This document shows, one piece after another, positions 58,643 to 64,000 of a DNA stretch of 64,000 nt; the first letter of the stretch is position 1, and the number at the start of each line of letters is the position of its first letter. The notes under the pieces were generated by a model, which worked only from the letters and a program-made list of their open reading frames with translations, had not been told where the DNA came from and did no database searches. Made by a program: the position numbers and the translations under genes. Source of the DNA: Candidatus Streptomyces philanthi (GTDB taxonomy: Bacteria; Actinomycetota; Actinomycetes; Streptomycetales; Streptomycetaceae); the NCBI GenBank assembly GCA_018114805.1, contig CP073042.1:2914001-2978000 (forward strand), given 5' to 3'.

Positions 58643-59629
58643 GTGGCGGCGGACGGCGTACGAGGCGCGTGGACGGCGGCCGACTGGGCGGGCCTGACCA
58701 CGGTCGACCGGCGGCAACTGAGCTCGACGGGCGCGCTGTTGGCGGCACTCGGCCGCGCGCTCCGGGGCGCGAACTGGCACCTAAAGGGCTCGACGGCGCT
58801 CCTCGGCTGGCTCGGGCCGACGGCGCGCATACCGGGTGACGTGGACCTCGCCGTACCGGCCGAGATCGGACGCGAGCTACTGCGCGGGGCCGAACTGCCG
58901 CCGGGGCCGGACGGCGCGCGCGTACGGCTGCTCCGGTCGGAACCGGTGGTCTTCAGCTCGCCGGGGCGCGCGGCGGTGCACCGGGCGCTGGCAGGGGTGC
59001 GGCACGAACAGGGTGACGACCGCGTCCTGTTGAACGTCCTCCTCGTGCCGGAGGCGAGGGCGGCGCGGGACGCGCGTACGGCCCCGCTGGCCTTCCCCGC
59101 CGACCCGGGGCCGGTCAGCGTTCCCGCTGCGACGCTCAGCCGGTGCCCGGCGCAGAAGCTGCTGCGGTACGCGCGGCGGCGCGAGGCCAGGAAGATCAAC
59201 ACCCGCTGGACCGACCTCGCGGACTTCCTCATCGCCGCCGCCAGCCGCCGCGCCCCGAAGCTCGTGTGGGACGAGTTGCGCCGCGACGTGGCCGTCGAGT
59301 TCGCCGCCATGGGGCGCGACTGGCCGGCCACGCTACCCCCACCACCACGGGAGTGACTGGAGTTCTGGGACGCGGCCACCTTCCACGCCGGCTGGCTCTT
59401 CGGCCGGCTGCCGGAGGCGGTGGCGCGGCTCGCGGGGTTCTGGGAGCCAGTGCTCGCGGAGCCGGTGCTTGAGGTGCCGGTGGAGCCGTACGGGTGGGCG
59501 GACGCCACGGCGTACGGGCCGGGGCGGGTGGTCGCCTGGCGCGTGGGAGTGGAGGATGGGGTGAGGACACCCGCGTATCGGCGCCTGACCACGCGACGGC
59601 CGGACACGGTACGTCCCAGGAGTGGCTGA
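58643..59629 (+). CDS. AbiEii-like nucleotidyltransferase (in-frame TGA at 59354)
   Basis: GTG start at 58643 behind ggaggggg. An MNT-type nucleotidyltransferase core is visible: LKGSTALLGWLGPTARIP with Lys 48-Gly-Ser, then GDVDLAVP with Asp 66 and 68, and later SRCPAQKLLRYARRREARKI and WTDLADFLIAAASR, like AbiEii/AbiGii toxins. After 237 codons comes a TGA, but the frame goes on with LEFWDAATFHAGWLFGRLPE to a stop at 59627, plausibly the natural C-terminus. No AbiEi antitoxin partner is next to it. It shares the transcript with the reverse transcriptase-like gene. Confidence 0.68.
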
Positions 59630-59753
59630 GAGCGCGTCCACCCTGGGTGCGATGGTTCGTCGCCGCCCGAGGGTGCACCGAAAGGGCAGCCGACCGTGCG
59701 TCTCCGCCTCTACCGCACACACCGGAGCCGCTGGTTACCTGTGCGGAGCGGAC

Positions 59754-61418
59754 ATGAGCGGGAGCTCACCTGTCGAACCACGCGAAGGGACCACACCCGT
59801 GCACACCCATGCCGCAGGCGGCTCACCCGAGGCTTCCCGGGCCCGGACTACCCGCCAGGCTCCGTCGCTGACCCGCACCAGTGCACTCCGGCGCGGCGTG
59901 GTCCCGCCCTCGGCGCTCCGATCCGTGCAGCGCGCCGCGGGCAACGCCACGGTGACCCGCATGCTGGCGAGGGCCCAGCGCGCGGACGCGCCCGAGGAAG
60001 CCCAGCGGCAGACCGGCCAGGAGACCACCATGGCGGGACGTACGGCGGTCACCGAGGTGCTCCGTTCACCCGGCCATCCGCTCCCTGCCGGGCTGCGGAG
60101 CGAGATGGAGCAGCGGCTCGGCTCGGACTTCTCCGACGTGCGCGTGCACACCGGCCCCCGCGCCGAACGCTCGGCCGACGAGGTCTCCGCACGCGCCTAC
60201 ACCTCCGGCAGCCACGTGGTGATCGGAGCGGGCGGCGCCGACAAGCACACGCTCGCCCATGAACTCACGCACGTCATCCAGCAACGCCAAGGGCCGGTCT
60301 CCGGCGTCCAGAACAGTAATGGTCTACGCGTCTCCGACCGCTACGAGCGCGAGGCGGAGCGCAACGCCAGGAGGGCGATGAGCCTCGCCGCTCCACCGAC
60401 ACCCGCCGCAACCTCACCGGACCACGGTCACACGCTCGCCGGCCACCGGCACAGGCAGAGCATCGGCGCGCGCCTCGTGCAACGCATGGCGGGGCCAGGC
60501 ACCGTGGCGACCACGACCGGCGTGGATGCCAGCACCATCATCGAAGGGATCAAGCGGCAGGGCGAAGTGTTGGAACGCTGGCACCCCGACTACGACGCGG
60601 CCTTCGCCAGCTTGGTGGACGAGCTGCCGTCAGGTTTCAAGGGAGACGCCGGAGGCGACCTCCTGGCCCAGGCCCAGCAGATGCTGATGGCGCACTCCAT
60701 CGCGAACCCACAGCACACACCCCGCCAGAGGCTGCCGGCACGGATCGTGGAGTACGTGCTGGTGCAGGAAGAGGCGGATTCCCCGCCCGGAATCGGCGGC
60801 TTCAACACGCTGTCGATGAAGGGAAGCGAGATCACCGGCCGCCCGAACTTCGCCAAGGCGACCACGCTGGCACTGCCGATCAGGCCGGGCATGCACCGGC
60901 GCCACATCATCGCGTGGCACAACATCAGTTCACTGTTGAACCGCGCTTATGCCACACATCCGCCGCCTCTCATCGCTTACCTGACGGCGAAACTCGATAC
61001 GAGTCAGGTGGCCGCGGACCTGACGAGCGATTCGGACAAGGCGATCGGCAATATGCTGGCCGCCAGTTTCGGCCAGGCACCTCCAGACGTACCCCAACAC
61101 AAGCAGCGGTCAGAAGCCGAAGTCCTGCTGCGAGCAGCATACGTGATGAACAGCTCCGTGAAAAACCTGTGGGTGGGGTCCGGCAAGGAGAACTCGGAGA
61201 TCAACCTACTCAGCCGGACACTGCAGGTAAGGCTCAGTGACCTCACTCCTGAACGGCTGGCTACCTGGGAGAAGGAACTGTCGAACTCCACACCCAAGAC
61301 ACCCATGGCCCAGCAAGCGACGACACTCGTCCTCGACCGTCTCCGGGGTATCCAGGGGAATCCGCCCCACCGCAGAGGACGTGGACGATGTGAAGTACGT
61401 ACGTCTGGAACGAGGTGA
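59754..61418 (+). CDS. DUF4157 polymorphic toxin with HNH-like C-terminal domain
   Basis: 554 residues from an ATG with GGAG upstream. Residues 105-175 are the DUF4157 domain: HPLPAGLRSEMEQRLGSDFS, VRVHTGPRAERSADEV and LAHELTHVIQQRQG, whose HELTH (His 169, His 173) is a zinc-peptidase motif. A linker leads to a C-terminal region of lower GC, with MHRRHIIAWHNISSLL at residue 380 (paired His as in HNH-type nucleases) and SSVKNLWVGSGKENSEINLL. DUF4157 proteins are effectors delivered by contractile or other export systems and release their tail by proteolysis. It follows the nucleotidyltransferase gene by 124 bases. Confidence 0.82.
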   Translation: MSGSSPVEPREGTTPVHTHAAGGSPEASRARTTRQAPSLTRTSALRRGVVPPSALRSVQRAAGNATVTRMLARAQRADAPEEAQRQTGQETTMAGRTAVTEVLRSPGHPLPAGLRSEMEQRLGSDFSDVRVHTGPRAERSADEVSARAYTSGSHVVIGAGGADKHTLAHELTHVIQQRQGPVSGVQNSNGLRVSDRYEREAERNARRAMSLAAPPTPAATSPDHGHTLAGHRHRQSIGARLVQRMAGPGTVATTTGVDASTIIEGIKRQGEVLERWHPDYDAAFASLVDELPSGFKGDAGGDLLAQAQQMLMAHSIANPQHTPRQRLPARIVEYVLVQEEADSPPGIGGFNTLSMKGSEITGRPNFAKATTLALPIRPGMHRRHIIAWHNISSLLNRAYATHPPPLIAYLTAKLDTSQVAADLTSDSDKAIGNMLAASFGQAPPDVPQHKQRSEAEVLLRAAYVMNSSVKNLWVGSGKENSEINLLSRTLQVRLSDLTPERLATWEKELSNSTPKTPMAQQATTLVLDRLRGIQGNPPHRRGRGRCEVRTSGTR

Positions 61419-61600
61419 TCCGGCACCTGGAGACGGACGCCTCACAGAACGCCTCCCCTTCAGCCGGGAACCAGCAAGCCGTCGTGGTGGGCGATGCGGT
61501 GTTCGATGCCGTCTTCGACGCGTCCAACAACCCCAGCTTCGACGTCGTGCGACAGGCCATCGACTTCCTGTGGACTGGGCCTCGTCCGACCGACGCGTGA
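61390..61600 (+). CDS. candidate small immunity protein for the DUF4157 toxin
   Basis: Overlaps the toxin end. Removing one acgt from tacgtacgtctgg at 61397 gives a continuous protein starting VKYVWNEVIRHLETDASQNA and ending AIDFLWTGPRPTDA, about 68 residues, acidic and helical. The size, overlap and orientation fit an immunity gene. Without the correction only the part from 61415 is open. The family is unknown. Confidence 0.5.
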
Positions 61601-61727
61601 CGTCGGGCAACGGGGCTTTCGTACTCTCCTGAGAGCCCGGTCTCCCGGCCCCCGCTCCTTGACGGGATGCTCAGCCGGCCGGCAGATTGCGCCCCATCAC
61701 GGGCAACAGCCGCTCCAGGCAGGCGAA

Positions 61728-62988
61728 TCACGGCGGCAGGTGCAGTCGCCAGTCGTCCCGCCAGCGCAGGGCGTGGGCCAGGTAGTGGGCCCCGGGCGCG
61801 CCCGGGCCCGCCGCACCGAGGTCGGCCAGGAACGCGAAGGCCGCCTCGGCGGCGTCGGCGCCCAACGGCTGTCCGTACACGTGCAGGACGCACTGCCCGT
61901 GCGTTGTTCCCTTGAGCGTCTTGGTCACGTGCAGGCTGAGGTGCGCGCGCCGGCGGGCGGCGTCCAGGTCCGCGCCCTCCAGCGGCGCGGCCCCGGCGCC
62001 GCTGTGCATGCGGCCGGTGCTCCACCGGTTGGCACCCGCGACCGCCGCGCGCAGCGCGTCCGCGTCGGCCACCACACCCGACAGGCCGTCGCCGAGGGTC
62101 GCGCACAGTCGACCCGCGCCCGTGACGCCGTCGCTGAGAGTACGGAGGTGGCCCGCGAGGAGCGCCACGCGCCGGCCAGGAGCAGCACTTCGCGGGCGTT
62201 GCCCTGGGTGAGCGGGGTGTCGCCGCCGGTGCGGGAAGCGGCGCGGGAGGGGTGTGTGCGGAGGTGCGTACTGCGGTGCCCCACTCGATGTCGTGCACGT
62301 CGGTGACCGCGTACAGGCCGCCGGTGGGCCGTGCCGCCGCGAGGTCCGCCAGGCCGTCCGCCGACGGCACTCCGGGCAGTCGTGGGTCCTCCCCGTCGGC
62401 CGCGCCCGGCCGCGCGGGGAGTCCGTCCAACGGGCGTACGAGCACGCCGGCGATGAGGGAGGCGGTGGCCCGCACCGACAGCAGCTCCGGGACCCGGGCG
62501 AGCGCGTCGGCCGCCCTGCGCTGGGGCAACTCCGGTCGGTCCCGGCACAGTCGGGCGGCCATGGCGACGGCGTAACAGGCGCGCAGCAGGGCGGTGCGCC
62601 GTTCGCACACGTCCCCGGCCAGCGGCACGTGGTCCCAGGCCCAACCGTGCCGCACCCCGCTGTCACCCGCGGCCAGTGGTGCGGGCAGTGGCTCGTCGGG
62701 CCCGTCGGTCGCCGCCCGTACGAGCACCAGGTCCTTGCCGTAGTACCCGGGCCGCCAGCCCTCACCAGTCGCGCAGCCGACCGCCGCCAGGCTGTGGCGC
62801 ATCCGGTCGAGCCCCGCCTCGTGGTCACCGCTGTCCTCCACGCGGGCCCGCAGCGCGCTGGTGACGACGACCAGCGTCACGGCCCGCCCACCGGCGGCGG
62901 CCACGTGCGCAAGCACGTCGCCCGCGTCGGGGCAGTCGGGCGGGAAGCCGGGGGCGTGTCGGGGCGGCCAGCGGTACGCGGGGGTCAT
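61728..62988 (-). CDS. protein of unknown function (frameshifted)
   Basis: About 420 residues starting MTPAYRWPPRHAPGFPPDCP. Readable parts: DVLAHVAAAGGRAVTLVVVT, WRPGYYGKDLVLVRAATDGP, YAVTDVHDIEWGTAVRT and, in another frame, ALRAAVAGANRWSTGRMHSG and HLSLHVTKTLKGTTHGQCVL. Frames change near 62200 and 62130. The HTLK/HG-type C-terminal part suggests an enzyme, but I do not recognise it. Its start overlaps the preceding stop (ATGA), so it is co-transcribed with the membrane protein upstream. Confidence 0.6.
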
Positions 62989-63680
62989 TCGCGGCCCCGA
63001 TCGCGCCAGAGTTCGAGCAAGAGCCGGCGCAGTCCGGGGAAGCAGACCAGGAGCAGCACGATGGCCACGCCGATGCCGCCCAGGGACCAACCGAGCCCGG
63101 TTAGGCTCGAACTCGACAACCCATGCCAGATGGCGAGGCCCACGCCGAACGGCAGGCCGATGGCAGCGAGCAGCCCGAGTATGGCGTTGCTCATCTCCGT
63201 CTCCGCCGCCTGCACCTGGTGGGAGAACTCGCCGAGGTCGTCCTTGAGGGACTGGAGCGTTTCCGGCAGGCCGGCGGCGCGCTGCCAGGTGCGGGTCACG
63301 GCGTCCACGGTGTCCTGCCGACCGAAGTCCGGGCTCCAGTAGCCACGGCGGAAGACCAGCAGGTCGCGTTCCAGTTGACCCACCTCGCGACGCTTGGGCT
63401 TGCCCTCAGCGATGCGGGCCACCTCGTTGCCGAACGCGGTCAGCACGACCTGGTGCAGCCGGGCCAGCGCGAGGGCGTCGGCGTACAGGGTGATCAGGTG
63501 GTGCGTGGTGCCGTTGTAGTAGTTGCCCAGTACCTCGCACCCGGGGTCGGGTTCGGTGCCGACCAGCACCAGGCCGCGCAGGCCGAGCACGCCGCGCACG
63601 TTGTTGCGCAGCCGGAAGCGCAGGGAGGCCAGTTCGTCCGGTCCCTCGTCCCCCGGCGGGTAGTCCGTCGTGTGGTACAT
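62985..63680 (-). CDS. C-terminally membrane-anchored protein of unknown function
   Basis: 231 residues: MYHTTDYPPGDEGPDELASL, a soluble alpha/beta part (GLVLVGTEPDPGCEVLGNYY, LITLYADALALARLHQVVLT), a coiled region (LKDDLGEFSHQVQAAETEMS) and two C-terminal helices (AILGLLAAIGLPFGVGLAIW and GIGVAIVLLLVCFPG). The frame is open upstream through SAVDQWLWR to a TAG at 63708, where the next gene ends, so a longer protein split by that stop is possible. The family is unknown. Confidence 0.6.
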   Translation of the reverse strand: MYHTTDYPPGDEGPDELASLRFRLRNNVRGVLGLRGLVLVGTEPDPGCEVLGNYYNGTTHHLITLYADALALARLHQVVLTAFGNEVARIAEGKPKRREVGQLERDLLVFRRGYWSPDFGRQDTVDAVTRTWQRAAGLPETLQSLKDDLGEFSHQVQAAETEMSNAILGLLAAIGLPFGVGLAIWHGLSSSSLTGLGWSLGGIGVAIVLLLVCFPGLRRLLLELWRDRGRE

Positions 63681-63707
63681 CCGCCACAGCCACTGGTCGA
63701 CCGCGGA

Positions 63708-64000
63708 CTAACCGGCTTGTCGCGCGCTCTGGTTGAGTCGTGGCAGGTCGTCCCGGGCGGTGATGAGGGTGCAGTAGAGGGCCTCGCGTTCGGTGGCGGA
63801 GAGGCGGCAGCCGGGGTGAAGCCGCCGAGCGGCCCAGTCGCGGTACGCCCCGCTCGCGTGGCGTACGTCGACGTCCGCGCACTGCCGCAATGCCGTGGGC
63901 ATCCGCTCCGGTGGCAGCGCCGGCAGGTGCCCGTGCAGCAGGGCCACGCCGTTGGCCTCGGGGCTCGCCCCCATCCGTCGGAACATGCCGAGGACCGATT
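63708..64000 (-). CDS. uncharacterised protein, partial at the window edge
   Basis: At least 92 residues; the frame is open to the window end, so the true start may be outside. Helical, with MFRRMGASPEANGVALLHGH, RDWAARRLHPGCRLSATERE and ALYCTLITARDDLPRLNQSA. No motif is recognised. It is on the same strand and in the same frame as the membrane-anchored gene that follows. Confidence 0.45.
   Translation of the reverse strand, partial: SVLGMFRRMGASPEANGVALLHGHLPALPPERMPTALRQCADVDVRHASGAYRDWAARRLHPGCRLSATEREALYCTLITARDDLPRLNQSARQAG

Noticed and set aside
57676..59607. 643-codon minus-strand frame opposite the RT/nucleotidyltransferase genes
   Set aside because: Ser/Arg/Pro low-complexity shadow; the plus strand carries recognisable motifs.
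1..64000. tRNA, rRNA, insertion sequences or phage integrase
   Set aside because: No cloverleaf sequences, rRNA segments, transposase motifs or flanking inverted repeats were found by eye.

Overview
The window is high-GC actinobacterial DNA, most like Streptomyces: nearly all codons end in G or C, GTG and TTG starts are common, neighbouring genes overlap by 1-4 bases (ATGA, GTGA or TGATG), and the families are typical of that group (AraC regulators with cupin-like sensors, TerD proteins, an actinobacterial type VII secretion locus, Ser/Thr kinases, SpoIIE-type phosphatases). A striking property of the sequence is that about half of the genes are broken by one-base indels, short tandem duplications, internal deletions or single in-frame stop codons. 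The even spread suggests consensus or assembly error more than decay, but the larger deletions could be real. I annotate such genes as CDS across their whole span and say where they break.

Layout. 1-7063: an NmrA-like fragment, two AraC regulators and a redox cluster (zinc-type dehydrogenase, SRPBCC protein, FAD oxidoreductase, short-chain dehydrogenase). 7681-10282: a YbdK-type carboxylate-amine ligase facing a double TerD protein. 10423-14501: an ABC transporter with its two-component system. 14806-20957: a PPOX flavoprotein, a ferric-siderophore ABC transporter under an iron box, and an AraC regulator. 21452-27606: a helix-turn-helix/coiled-coil/dead-protease protein, thiol peroxidase, a secreted peptidase, an aldo/keto reductase, a hydrolase remnant and a TetR regulator. 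27618-36724: uncharacterised proteins, a Ser/Thr kinase, a secreted trypsin and a PP2C phosphatase.

37061-48862 is a type VII secretion locus on the minus strand. WXG100-type proteins come first, then a large polymorphic toxin and a low-GC candidate immunity gene, then the EccD channel, a MinD-like ATPase, the EccC motor (with a large in-frame deletion) and a DUF6177 protein. EccB, EccE and MycP are not seen.

49123-57301 is a type I-E CRISPR effector operon: cas3, casA, a casB reduced to a scar, cas7, cas5e and cas6e. No cas1, cas2 or repeat array is present. Divergent from cas3, at 57383-59629, is an operon encoding a small reverse transcriptase-like protein, a helical protein and an AbiEii-like nucleotidyltransferase. 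This is followed by a DUF4157 toxin with a probable small immunity gene, and by membrane-associated unknowns up to the window end. The stretch from 37 kb to the end therefore looks like a conflict and defence island. The reverse transcriptase/nucleotidyltransferase operon beside an adaptation-less CRISPR locus is my best candidate for an undescribed system.
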